Assembly: GCA_964019165.1 (NCBI GenBank)
Contig: OZ025278.1
Location: forward strand, 4,179,041 to 4,243,040
Length of the DNA: 64,000 bases
Reading direction: 5' to 3'
Origin: Mastigias papua
Taxonomy: Eukaryota; Cnidaria; Scyphozoa; Rhizostomeae; Mastigiidae
Of the stretch, positions 1 through 64,000 are shown piece after piece. A model generated the notes under the pieces. The model was not told the DNA's origin, did not search any database, and worked only from the letters and a program-made list of their open reading frames with translations. The position numbers and the translations under genes are program-made. Position 1 is the first letter of the stretch; every line of letters begins with the position of its first letter.

Positions 1-1
1 A

Positions 2-388
2 GGCTTTAATGATCATTTGTCGTCGGATAAGTTAAGTCCAGAAGTGGTAGGACATATTCCTCGTGAAATTTCCCGTTTTGTCTGGTATTTTCTGCATGAT
101 GGTGGAAAAGTCGACGCAAAAGTTCACTCAGAACATCATAGGCGGTCCCCAATACCACCAGGTGGACTGGAAATAATATTAGTGGCAAAGTTCGCAATAT
201 TTGATGAAAAGCGAAGGTATCTTGCCCATCTATCCACACTAATCCAAAGGAATTACATAGTCAACGAAGAGGTTATGGACCAAGAAAATTGACAAGAAGA
301 CGAAGATGATATAGGCCTATTTGACGATGATCAAGCTGACGAGGACGATATTATTATTTCAGAGAATGACGAGTTTGATTTTAGTTAA
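2..388 (+). pseudogene. C-terminal fragment of a HIRAN-like multicopy protein, with in-frame TGA
   Basis: The reading frame is open from the left window edge. It contains GHIPREISRFVWYFLHDGG followed by PIPPGGLEIILVAKF, which I recognise from HIRAN-domain-like proteins that occur in many copies in some invertebrate genomes. An in-frame TGA at 290-292 is followed in the same frame by a strongly acidic tail (many D/E) up to a TAA at 386-388. The TGA may therefore be a premature stop, or it may be the true end with chance acidic coding beyond. The N-terminus lies outside the window. The family call rests on motif memory only. Confidence 0.5.
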
Positions 389-463
389 ATGTGGTTACTA
401 AAATACAATTTCGTATCACTCAGTGGCTCTGCCACGCTTTCTTTCCCTTTGTGCGGGTTTGTC

Positions 464-606
464 ATAAGAAACCTAGCTCAGGCCCTACTAGTAGAAGTTT
501 CTTAAAGTTTCTATTTTCTATTGTTAATGAAAACAAAAAACAAAAGAATCGATTGTAAATTACCCCAACTTCTACTAGTAGGCATGTTATAAAGCAGTTT
601 CTTATA
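464..606. repeat. small foldback element (MITE-like)
   Basis: The ends are inverted copies of each other. ATAAGAAAC with CCTACTAGTAGAAGTT on the left matches AACTTCTACTAGTAGG with GTTTCTTAT-like sequence on the right. There is no coding content. Confidence 0.5.
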
Positions 607-700
607 TATAAAAAACGTGTAAACAAGAAAATACACATTTTAAACACAAAAGATACATAGTTTAAACAAAGAAACTGTCTTGCTATATTTTCCCGTGTTG

Positions 701-771
701 CAAAAAATTTCGGACGTTAAAATTTTCGGAGGCCTCAAATGTCCGAAAATAGTAACGCCCGAAATTTTTTG
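701..771. repeat. 30-bp-arm hairpin
   Basis: Positions 701-730 and 742-771 are inverted copies with two or three mismatches around an 11-base spacer; both arms carry the CAAAAAATTTCGG end. It may be a small foldback repeat. Confidence 0.6.
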
Positions 772-994
772 TCTTTAATGTAATTCACAATCAGACTTCT
801 CTTGACCAAATTGCAGTATGTAAGCTTCCTTACTAGTTCTTTAATTTCAACTACACATCACATCTGCATTTCATTTCATTGCGAGATTCATCAACAGAAT
901 AGTCGATTATTCTTTCAGTATATAATGGTAGGGGTTTGGCAGTGATAAACCTTATATGGCATTTTACAGTAATAACTATTTGCCAAAATTTTTG

Positions 995-1680
995 AAACTA
1001 TGGGCTCCAGAAATTATGTCATCAATGCTAGCATGCCACAAGGATCATGTATTGCCCCACTTTCACTGTGCTCACTTCTATCAATGGGCTCCAACTTATT
1101 GTACGCATTTCGATTGCTCCTAGTAGAAGCTCTATGAAGTTCTATTTGGAAAATTGCAGGAGGGCAGTGAGGTTTCCGGTTGTAGGTTCAAGCACAGTAA
1201 ATATCGGTGTTACGAGAGCACGAACATAAAACCCCGGAAGACTAGGATATACTTCTGCTAGTAAAAGCCGGGGGTAGTAGCTTTGGAGAAATTTCTGCTG
1301 CCAAGTACCTCTGGGAGCACGCCACAAAGGAATTGTGAAGTCATATTGTGGTAACAGTTGGTAGGTCGGCGACTGTTGCGGTATAGCAGATTATCTAAAG
1401 TCATACACTACAAAAACAGGCCTCAAAAAATCAACGAACAGCTGGTTTCATGCCAGAGGGAAGCCTTGAGCTGATAATCCTGGTTGGAAAACCATTGAGA
1501 AGCTAATTGCTACTAATTCAATATTTATGGTATGCAAATCTCTTCATGAATAGATTCCACATTTCATGAGCAAAATCATACAGATTACTCAGTGGTAACT
1601 GTGCACTGCCTCCGAAATGCTATTTGCGAGTAAAGATTATCTTCAGAAAACAATACACACAAGACTTAAAAAGTTTCCTT
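995..1680 (+). mobile_element. decayed LINE reverse transcriptase remnant
   Basis: A PQGSCIAPLS-like peptide near 1030-1065 resembles the conserved PQGS motif of LINE reverse transcriptases. Around 1485-1620, GWKTIEKLIATNS followed by a FMVCKSLHE-like peptide matches the C-terminal region of CR1/Jockey-type LINE ORF2 proteins. Frames are broken and no intact ORF remains. Confidence 0.55.
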
Positions 1681-2431
1681 ACACAGACGCCAAGCTGTGA
1701 AGTAGGCTCCTAGCTAATTGTAAGAAGTCATTCTCACAGCAAAAAGTCACCTTTTGTCTATGGTTATTTTGTGAGCAACATGTAGGTTTCATGTTCACCA
1801 TGGTATGAGGCACCATACCTAACAATAGGGAAAATTTATTATAACACATTTTGTTGAAAAAGAGAGTATTGGGCGGAGCCCTTATGAAAGTTCTATAACC
1901 AGATCCTTCATTATCTCTCAATTAAAGGAACTTATTTTTGAGAGTTAAATGGTTTTTATCAATGCGCACTTTCGCTATTTATTACTGCAAAAAATCAGTT
2001 GAACACTGCAAAATTCGGTTATCGTAGGTATTTAGTAATGGTAAATTAGTGTTGCGAGATGCACGACATTGATACCCCCACTAAGGAGAGTCCCCAGAAG
2101 ACAAGCGGTTAGCAGAAAGTCCCAAAATTGAAATTATGAAAGCTAGGAAAGTGCTCTCACAAAAACTGTCTCATACACAAACGTGTAAACTGCACCATTC
2201 CGCGGGTACTCCAAGGAATTTGATTTGATATATGTAAGAAGGGTATCCCTTCAGCAAATGCTGTTTTTCAAGGGCCTTTCATTTAATAATATTACAATAA
2301 ATACAATAAGTAAATAACAAAATATTCTAAAACCCTAATTACAATGCAATTAATATAATTTGAAAAGTAGTAAATATGCAAAAAAGAAAATAGTAAAATG
2401 GAGTAAGAAAAGAAAAAGGTAAAAAGTAAAT
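1681..2431. other. non-coding stretch, nothing recognised
   Basis: AT-rich sequence between two LINE remnants. I see no conserved peptide, RNA gene or strong inverted repeat. Confidence 0.5.
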
Positions 2432-3010
2432 TTAATAAGAATGGAGCAACTTTTTAAAGATGCCCAAAGATGATGCTAGTTTTGCCTCAGCTGGTAGGCT
2501 GTTCCATAATTTTACCCCGCGATACGAAAAACCCCTTTGTCCAATTAAAGATGCCTTTTTAGGTATTCTAAGATCAGTTGACGTATTACGTAGGGTACGG
2601 GCTTCCCCGGCGGAGTTTCTTGTGAATAGACAGCCTAAGTATTGTGGGGCCAAATCATTAGAGACTTATAGACTACTGTGTTAGATTCTTCAGCAATCAG
2701 TTTATCAATGGTCTTCCACCCAAGTCTCGCTATAAGTGGTCTGCTCGGGGCATCAAATTTGCTGCTAGTCACAATTCTTGCAGCTCGGTTTTGGAATTTT
2801 TGAAGGCGATTTTTCTCCGTGAGACCACAGGCTCCCCGTACAGAGCAGCAGTATCGGAAGTAGGGCTCCACAATACTCGAGTAGAGGGTTTTTAAAGAGG
2901 CTTCTGGGAGATAATATTTCGCATGTTTTTAGCATTCCCATTCCTCTCGAGACCTTGGAACTAATAGATTTTATGTGTTCTTTCCAACTTAGGAATTTTA
3001 GTTTTAATAG
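2432..3010 (-). mobile_element. 3' end of a LINE (ORF2 C-terminus), frame-broken
   Basis: Minus-strand peptides in order are LSWKEHIKSISSKVSRGMG, then SIVEPYFRYCCSV, NRLQKFQNRAARIVTSS, LGWKTIDKLI, and GFSYRGVKLWNSLPAEAK. This is the usual order of the region after the palm domain in CR1/Jockey-type LINE ORF2. At least two frame changes separate the blocks. It is a 5'-truncated copy ending near 2432. Confidence 0.8.
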
Positions 3011-3034
3011 TAGTTTCGTACGATAGAAACTACT
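3009..3034. repeat. short perfect hairpin
   Basis: AGTAGTTTC and GAAACTACT flank an 8-base loop. No function can be assigned. Confidence 0.4.
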
Positions 3035-3560
3035 TAGGCAAGGTATGCCATTTTTTACGAGAAAGGTTTCTTGTCCCGGTAATGATACTTTCCATTCTTT
3101 CTTGATTTCAATACTTAAAATTTGCTAAGATTCCCTTAGCGAGAATGGTCGAGTTTGCGTAAACAATAGTGCTACAAAGGCAGACAGGTACTACACAAAC
3201 ATAATACTTGAAGTAGAACAGATGGTGGGCTTGCTTTGAATATTGTACTTTTAAAAGGTATATGATTTATCAATATGACTGGGTCTCAATAATCTATTAA
3301 TAAATTTTCTTAACATTTTGAGCAGTCGAGTACTTCTTTCTTAAAGATAACTTTCTTAACTTTTTCATTTTAGTCCATCATGACCTTTAAAGATGAGAAC
3401 GTAAAAAGCAGTAAACTATAAACAAATTTACCACCAACTCAGTAAGTTAATAGACACTATCCATTAAAAGTCGCTGATCAACATAGAGACAAAGTTATAG
3501 AACATTAAAATCCATTGAGAAGATGAAACTAAATGCAACATGCATTTCTATTTTCAACAG

Positions 3561-3685
3561 TTGGACGATTGAAAGTTGATCAAAGTGATGTTGATCTGGA
3601 GAAAGTCCGAATATCTGACAAAAGTTTGAGTGCTGTTGAACAAGGGGGTCGTTGGAGACCACGGGAGTGCAGAGCGAAAACAAAG
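3561..3685 (+). CDS. B4GALT-like exon a
   Basis: Follows a TTTTCAACAG acceptor and ends at AAG|GTAACA; it begins with the last two bases of a codon. It encodes GRLKVDQSDVDLEKV and GGRWRPRECRAK, which matches the segment just before the catalytic core in B4GALT proteins (the GGRYRPxxC motif). Confidence 0.85.
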
Positions 3686-6600
3686 GTAACATGGCTGATA
3701 CACAGGTTGTTGATTTGTAGCAAAGGTTTATTTGTCCAGTACTGAAACTCTTAGCTTTTTCATGATTTCAACACTAATCGTTTGCAAGAATAACTTAGGA
3801 AAAATGTTTCAGATTGTGTATCACTACGGTACTACAGAGCCAGACGGACACTACACATGCGCAGCACTCAGATGAACTTAAAGACTTTCTTAAGTCTCAG
3901 AATTCCAGTACTGAATTTTTTTTAAACTCTTTGACCAGTTGACAATTTTTTCGGTATAAACCACTTTCTTATAAAACAACATGTATTTAGGGTGCATAAT
4001 TGAAAGTAGGATTCATCAAAAGATGGTTCTTTTGTTGGTGTGATTTGGCCAGAGATTCTTAATATGACAAGATAGAATTCTTTCAAAAATAGGATTTGTC
4101 AATCTGCTGAAGGTAATATTATTCTGCTTTGTCAGACGGCAAAAAAGTAATAAGACTTGCTAATTCACAGAAACTCTTGAAATGATGCCCAGATGCACAA
4201 TGATATGGTGGAAGTTTTTAAGTATTGTCTAAAGGATACATCAGCAGGCACGGCATCGGTAGGGGGTTGGGGAGCTTCAGAATTGTTACGGCGGAAAAAT
4301 TTCTCTTTATCTGATTGGGTAACTGAATGCCGCGGCGGAAACTAGCGAAGAGCGAAAATTAGACCTCATCATCAGAAAAAGTAAATGAGGTGGATTACAT
4401 CTGCCATTTAATTATAACTATTATATTGTAATTGAAATATTATAAATATTATTTTGTTTCATTTAGGTAGCAATTATTGTTCCAGTGCGGCACCGCGAAA
4501 AGCATTTGAAAGTATTGTTACGACATCTTCATCCTGTACTGCAACGTCAAAAACTCGACTACAGGGTATTTGTTATCAACCAGGTATGAAGAAAGTCGGC
4601 AATTCGCTATAATTATGTGCACGTATGCGTGTATGTGCGTATGCACGCGTGTGTGTTCGGAAATTCTATGATTACTTGTTACTAAGAGGATCCAGTGGCA
4701 ATTCTCAAGACATTACAAAAACTATGCAAGAGCTATTTAGAAATAGTGAAAACTGCATGAGATCAAGTTTAGAGTTTGTATCAGGTTAAATGCCTTTATC
4801 TCCTTTATCTAAGCGTGGTCAGTTCAAAAGCACGAAAACACAAAAAAAAACGATTCAGTATACACACTGAATATTCTGATATTCTGTCATAATTCCAGAC
4901 AGTGCATCAGTCTTTCTGTAATACTATTGGTAGTAGCAAGAACTGATACCTTGTGAATATTGAACCGTAGGTTGACCGTTACCCATTCAACAAAGCAAAA
5001 CTGCTGAACGTTGGTTTCGTTGAATCGATCAAATATGATGACTATGATTGCTTTGTTTTCCATGATGTCGATTTAATCCCTGAAGACGACAGAAATGACT
5101 ACGGCTGTCCATCAGGACCAAGACACATGAGCCCAAGTATCAGCAAATTTGACTACAAGTAAGTTCTCGAGCAAGGAATATCATTTCAAAATTATTTAGC
5201 TGTTCAATGAGTCAAGTAAATAATTTGTTGGATACATTTCAGAGCTGATAGAGTCGTGGATCCCCTCAGCACACAGAGAAGGTTATTACGGTAAAAATTA
5301 TGTACAAATAGCATATAGTAAAAATCGTTGGCTCCATTATTATCAGTTCGAGTAATTTCCTATGAATTATCTCAGCGGAAAATATTAAAGGAGGCAAGCA
5401 AACGTGGAAGCATTTCGTCTGATACTGTTTTAGAGTATGACACGGCTGCATAGATTATAAATCCCCATTGTGCATTAACAAGCATCAGCCATAAGTGGAC
5501 TAGAATGGAGCAGTTTTGAACAACTGATTTATAACCGCGTATAATCCAATTAGAAGATTGCGAATGTAAACTAGAGCTCTTTCTTTAGCAATTTTGCAGT
5601 TCTTTTGTGCACTATAACAGAAAATTGTTTAGTACCAATTAGCAGTGGGCCACGGTAGGAGCCGTGAGGAGCTTCGATCTGTTACACTTCAGATAAAATC
5701 ATGTAAAACCTTGGATCATCAAGCATTGCATGAATAAATTAAGGTTGGTGTGAACCAATCAACCTCTATTTTGTAGCTCACTTCATGGAGGCATTGAAAT
5801 AATATTATTACATTCTAATAAACTGTAATGACAGTATCAGAAAAGAAATGACTGAAAATAGTGCGTTTGAAACTCTATGCATGAGAAAACATTGCTGATT
5901 TAGAAGACTACTGTTGCGTTCTTCAGAAAATGCAAAAGAATGATTGAATAAACGGACTAATATTTCTTTCTTCTTGATTCATAAAAACACTCAAAACGAT
6001 AAAAAACGAAAACAGGGAGATAACACCTTTTGATCTGAACACAAAACAATGTTAAAATCCTCCTTTTCATTAGTGAAAGTCTATTATTCTTTTAGTAAGT
6101 CCTTTTAGAACATCACACAACAACAACGTTATAGGAATCCATAAGGTTGATTTGATATGCACTAGGCAGGTTATGTTTACCTGCCAAAAATATGGAACTG
6201 GAGAGGAGGCAAATTGACATATTTCTAGAAGGTACAAGACTGTTGCACACAACGTTTGCATTTTGACACGGCGGGTTTGCCACCCCTATAGTTGTATAGC
6301 AAAGTACACCACATTGAAATAAACAAACCGTTGAACAGCTAAAGTACATCGATGGCTTCTCGAGTATCTTTCATATCATTTATTGATTTAAGTTAGTGTG
6401 GGTAACAAGTACATTTCATCAGTGTATTTGCTTTCTTTGTACTACATTACTGAATATCATAATATTCGTTTCAAAAAGCACTAACAGAGCACTTTATTGA
6501 TTAAACCCTTGAAATTGCAACATGGACGAAATTTTTGCTAGTACCTTGTGTGCCTGTTATTTTCATTTAGATATTTTAGCATTTTATTTTCTCCTGGTGG

Positions 6601-8654
6601 TTTGAGCATCCTTTATTTTCACACAGGGCTTCTCGGCGCAACAGCTTTATTTATAACCGATTAAATAACCATGCATACACAAAGTATATTGTTACTATTG
6701 CTATCATAAGAGACTTGACATCAAGGAACTAGTTGTTTATCAATTTTTCATGTGACGAATGGAAATTTTATAATGCACGATTGAGATTTTGAACGCAAAC
6801 ACCAATGTGGCGATAGGTCATAGCTGTTGTTTGTGTTGCTCAAAATTTCAACTCTGTTCTCTTCTCCGTTGTGTTGAATCTTGTCTATGAGCTCTCTTAT
6901 ACCGGTACTTCGCACACCTGCTTTCTTAGTAAATCGTTGCTTTTCTGTCTCATGCTTAGTGAATTTTCCTATGACTGCATTTGTTTTGAATCAAACTGTC
7001 GAAAACGCTTGCTCTCAGTAGGTCGTCTTTTTGTTGGTTGCTATTTGAGATTTAGCATAAAGATAGAGTTTATGGAATTATAGTTATAGTCTCATAACAA
7101 TAGTTTAACAAAATATTACGAAAGGGCTTCTTAAGACGTCAGAATCAATTACATTCCTAGAATCAACAACTGCTCCATAGTCGACTAGAGTTGATATACG
7201 AAGGCATTCCTTAGCACGCTCTTTAATCGACTTTTTGGGCAGCATGTTCCGGAAAACTGGATAGAAAACCTGACAACCAATGCACATTTTTCGAATTAAG
7301 TTGACAACAACAACATGGAAGCACTGCTCGGCATTAAATCTATGTCATGAAGACGTTCAGCCATCCAATATAGACTGCAAATGTTTGTCAGTTTTAACAG
7401 CTACGCGGCAGTTAATGGCTTCTAGAATCATTCTACACACCAGTAAGCTTTGTAATGTAAGGTGTCCAAATTCCTGTTAAGGATTTGCAAATGAATCGCA
7501 AAAGAACACTGCAATATCATGTACAATTACTTTAGGTTGTTAATGAAAGGAATATGAATTCCTTGTTATACGTATATTTGAAATTTTGCCCAGATATGAC
7601 TTACCCTAAATAGCTCTCATGAATTCTATTGTAGACTTTTTTCACCCTATCTCTTTGGAGGCGTTACCGCATTTACCAAGGGAGATTTTCTGAAAGTAAA
7701 TGGCTACCCAAATAGATACTATGGTTGGGGTGCAGAAGATGACGACATGTTCTACAGGTATGAATCTACTGTTGAGTGACTCACACATTTTCCTCCCTAA
7801 AGGCATTGCATTTCTGCTTGTCAAAAGTCAAGTAGAGAAACTTCTATGTAATTTCTGCAAGATCACAGGTCTTGAAAGAAATGAATAAATGCTACCAGAG
7901 ATGTCCCTCTTTGATGTTGAAAAATTCTTAATGTGGAGAGCCTGAACATATTATCAGACAAAAGAAATTTAACAATGGTAGTGTTTCTGCATCGATCAAC
8001 AGCAAACTGATTCCGCAACTGACTGATATACATCATCTAGTTTATATCTCAAAATTTTAGGGTGAAAGCAAGAGGAATCAAAATGGTGCGTCCTCCTATG
8101 GAAACTGGAAGATATACCATGATTGTACACAAAGACGAGGATAGAAACTCCAAAGCGTAAGTAGCAAGTCAAGTAATTTGTATCGAAACGCTCTTCCAAA
8201 CGTACATAAGTTGATGACTTCACATATTTATAGTTTAGAATTTTCTATTGTGGTTACTATTTCTCTTATGAACTAAATTGCTATGGCGAATAACCTCGAA
8301 ATAGAACAATTTATCGACTAATGCTCACACATTTTCATAATCTTGTGTTGTGGCCGTTTCCTAGTCAGAGTCAATAAATCGCCCTGCTTCCCTCCGCTGC
8401 ATCCTTATTCGAGATTAATGCCATTTGCTTATACTTCAGATCAATTCCGTAGTCGACTGCTAAATAATTTAAAATTCAATTATAGAAAACAACTACTCCT
8501 GAACGCTGCTGAGTACATAGACAGAGATGGTTTAAACACTCTTCGTTATAAAGTGAAAGCGAAACAATTGTTCAATCTGTATACACAGATTGAAGTCAAT
8601 GTGGAAATGACTGAGGACGAGAAAGTACTGACATCACTGAAAGTGAAGAGTTAG
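3561..8654 (+). CDS. beta-1,4-galactosyltransferase-family glycosyltransferase, catalytic domain (6 exons, N-terminus not found)
   Basis: Exons: 3561-3685, 4467-4583, 4971-5158, 7635-7757, 8061-8156, 8453-8654. Spliced, they give about 282 residues in one frame. Family members are Golgi type II membrane enzymes that transfer galactose (or GalNAc in some invertebrates) from the UDP-sugar to a terminal GlcNAc-type acceptor in beta-1,4 linkage. Visible hallmarks: VAIIVPVRHREKHL at the start of the fold; FVFHDVDLIPEDD with the metal-binding DVD (residues ~112-114); FGGVTAFTK; YYGWGAEDDDMFYR (~171-184), the acceptor and catalytic loop; and MIVHK with the second metal-ligand histidine. The C-terminus DGLNTLRYKV is also typical. 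The cytoplasmic tail, membrane anchor and stem must lie in one or more exons upstream of 3561 that I could not identify. Which of B4GALT, B4GALNT or B4GALT7-like it is cannot be settled by eye. It converges with the PARP gene. Confidence 0.9.
4467..4583 (+). CDS. B4GALT-like exon b
   Basis: ATTTAG acceptor, CAG|GTATGA donor, phase 0 at both ends, 39 codons. VAIIVPVRHREKHL and LHPVLQRQKLDYRVFVINQ are hallmark UDP-sugar-fold sequences of the family. Confidence 0.95.
4971..5158 (+). CDS. B4GALT-like exon c (DVD metal site)
   Basis: CGTAG acceptor, GTAAGT donor. Encodes FNKAKLLNVGF, then FVFHDVDLIPEDDRNDYGC and GPRHMSPSISKFDY. DVD is the expected manganese-binding motif. Ends with two bases of a codon. 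Confidence 0.95.
5159..7634 (+). other. long intron of the galactosyltransferase gene
   Basis: About 2.5 kb of AT-rich sequence. Short chance ORFs only; I recognise no coding or repeat family. Confidence 0.6.
7635..7757 (+). CDS. B4GALT-like exon d (EDDD loop)
   Basis: TTGTAG acceptor, GTATGA donor. Encodes PYLFGGVTAFTKGDFL, NGYPNRYYGWGAEDDDMFYR; phase fits both neighbours. Confidence 0.95.
8061..8156 (+). CDS. B4GALT-like exon e
   Basis: TTTTAG acceptor, GTAAGT donor. Encodes VKARGIKMVRPP and RYTMIVHKDEDRN; the histidine in MIVH is the expected metal ligand. Confidence 0.9.
8453..8654 (+). CDS. B4GALT-like terminal exon f
   Basis: The nearer ATACTTCAG acceptor at 8439 would give an in-frame stop. 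The CCGTAG acceptor at 8452 keeps the frame and gives RLLNNLKFNYRKQ, then DGLNTLRYKV and LYTQIEVNV, ending at TAG 8652-8654. The ~20-residue lysine/glutamate-rich tail after the conserved fold is longer than usual. Confidence 0.85.
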
Positions 8655-9719
8655 AAATGCAGAAGAAGGCAAGAGGGATGCAGTGATTAATTGCTGGTCA
8701 GCTGCAACAATGTGAACCGCAAGATTGCTTGCGTAGGTAAACAAAAGGCATCAGTTGACAGTAGTTGCAAGGTACCTATACTTTTAGCACGGTTGGCACA
8801 GAAATACAAAGTTTCATTATCACCTCAGAATAACTGAAGAAAAATAGACAGTTCTAAAGTATGAGAAAGATATTTCTAAGTCGAAAGCTCAACCACTCTG
8901 TATTACTACCTTTGGTCATTGTGTTAAGTGACAGAAAACCAGCGTCAAGTGATGGCATCTAGAAAACTCGGGGAGTAGTGCAAAATTATAGGTATCAGAT
9001 AGTATGGTTTAAGGAGTTCTTGGTGTCCGAGTCGACTTATGGAACTTGAAAAAATCATAGTGAATGATGGAATTATTGATTTGGAACGTCTTTGGTACTA
9101 CCCCGTCAACAAACTGTCTTGCTGAAAATACAACTACAATCGGCCACCAGCGATTAGATACCAAAAGACAAATCGAAGCACTACAATGTGTTTTTTCAGA
9201 ATATTGATAGTTCATAAACTGTTTAATAACTGTTGAAGGTTTCAATAGAAGTACGGCTAAAAAGATCAATTGAGAAATGGTAGGATGTGACAAATTGCGT
9301 CATTACAACTTGAAGGGGCTACTTCTTTTAATGACATAGAGTCCCTTAACCCATTCAAGAAATCTAGGAAAATTGTGTTTTAGACATACAAGTGGCGTCA
9401 TAGAGCATTGGCTGAATCACGACAAGTAAACAATTAACGTTAAAAGTGTAATAGCTTAAGGGAATTATTTATGAGTCCTTCAAAATGTCTTGGAACAAAC
9501 GAAAGGTCGAACACAGCCTGCTCGAAAAACTTTGCCTGGATCTGCCATCTCAGCAAATGAAAGGTGTCATTCCTTCGTGGCAATCATGAAGTTCTGTTAT
9601 CTAGTTAGTAAAGGCTGGTATGATAACAGCCACCTTCAAACATTACATTAGATTGTTACATATAAAATCAACTACGAATCATTTAAATTGTTTGTCTTCT
9701 ACCCTCATCTATCTGCTAA
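8655..9719. other. convergent intergenic region
   Basis: Separates the 3' ends of the galactosyltransferase (plus) and PARP (minus) genes. I found no further coding sequence and no clear AATAAA for the plus-strand gene. Confidence 0.5.
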
Positions 9720-9725
9720 TTTATT
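9720..9725 (-). promoter_or_regulatory. candidate polyadenylation signal AATAAA of the PARP gene
   Basis: AATAAA on the minus strand (TTTATT on plus), about 80 bases after the PARP stop codon. Position is right for a short 3' UTR; untested. Confidence 0.5.
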
Positions 9726-9807
9726 GAAAGTATTGCGTAACGTTTGTGTAAGGAAGATATTACTAGTTGTATTAGATTAGTTGTGCGATGTTCATGTATT
9801 GTGCTCA

Positions 9808-63989
<54,182 letters not shown>

Positions 63990-64000
63990 CTATATAGGCC

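Noticed and set aside
7105..7287. Minus-strand ORF with LRISTLVDYGAVVDSRN resembling an ankyrin repeat
   Set aside because: Single weak match in the galactosyltransferase intron, no neighbouring repeats or splice sites.
8343..8452. Start of the plus-strand ORF at 8343 as an independent protein
   Set aside because: Only the part from 8453 matches the galactosyltransferase; the upstream part is intron read-through.

Overview
This is an AT-rich (roughly two-thirds A+T by eye) piece of a eukaryotic, almost certainly metazoan, nuclear genome. It has spliced genes with GT-AG introns, LINE, Penelope-like, SINE, MITE and other DNA-transposon remains, and very long (TA)n arrays. There are no operons, Shine-Dalgarno sites or CRISPR arrays. 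The gene and repeat content (HIRAN-like multicopy protein, Penelope-like elements, CR1/Jockey-type LINEs, an ankyrin-WGR PARP) suggests an invertebrate, perhaps a cnidarian or another early-branching animal. The exact group is a guess.

Two real genes converge near 8.7-9.7 kb. (1) On the plus strand, six exons at 3561-8654 encode the complete catalytic domain of a beta-1,4-galactosyltransferase-family enzyme (DVD metal site, WG-rich EDDD loop). Its N-terminal anchor exon or exons were not found. (2) On the minus strand, 43 exons between 63989 and 9808 encode about 2,080 residues of one large poly(ADP-ribose) polymerase: a long ankyrin-repeat array, a WGR domain, a PARP regulatory domain and an ADP-ribosyltransferase domain with the H-Y-E triad intact. 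The architecture matches the C. elegans PME-5 type of ankyrin-repeat PARP rather than vertebrate tankyrase (which has SAM and no WGR). The 5' end lies beyond position 64000. Exon boundaries were set by GT/AG sites and reading-frame phase. All junctions stay in frame, but a few splice sites are weak.

Layout: 1-3.5 kb, a HIRAN-like gene fragment and LINE debris; 3.5-8.7 kb, galactosyltransferase; 9.7-20.7 kb, the last PARP exons, split by a roughly 9 kb intron carrying two damaged LINEs, MITEs and an assembly gap; 20.5-26.4 kb, catalytic, regulatory and WGR exons; 27.3-64 kb, ankyrin exons with repeat-filled introns.

The most interesting non-genic material is: Penelope-like fragments with inverted pseudo-LTRs that each carry a hammerhead-ribozyme-like core; a 3.3 kb transposon with ~720 bp terminal inverted repeats, a 6-bp flank duplication and an unfamiliar cysteine-rich protein; and a TA-duplicating MITE nested in one arm of that transposon, where the other arm keeps the empty site.
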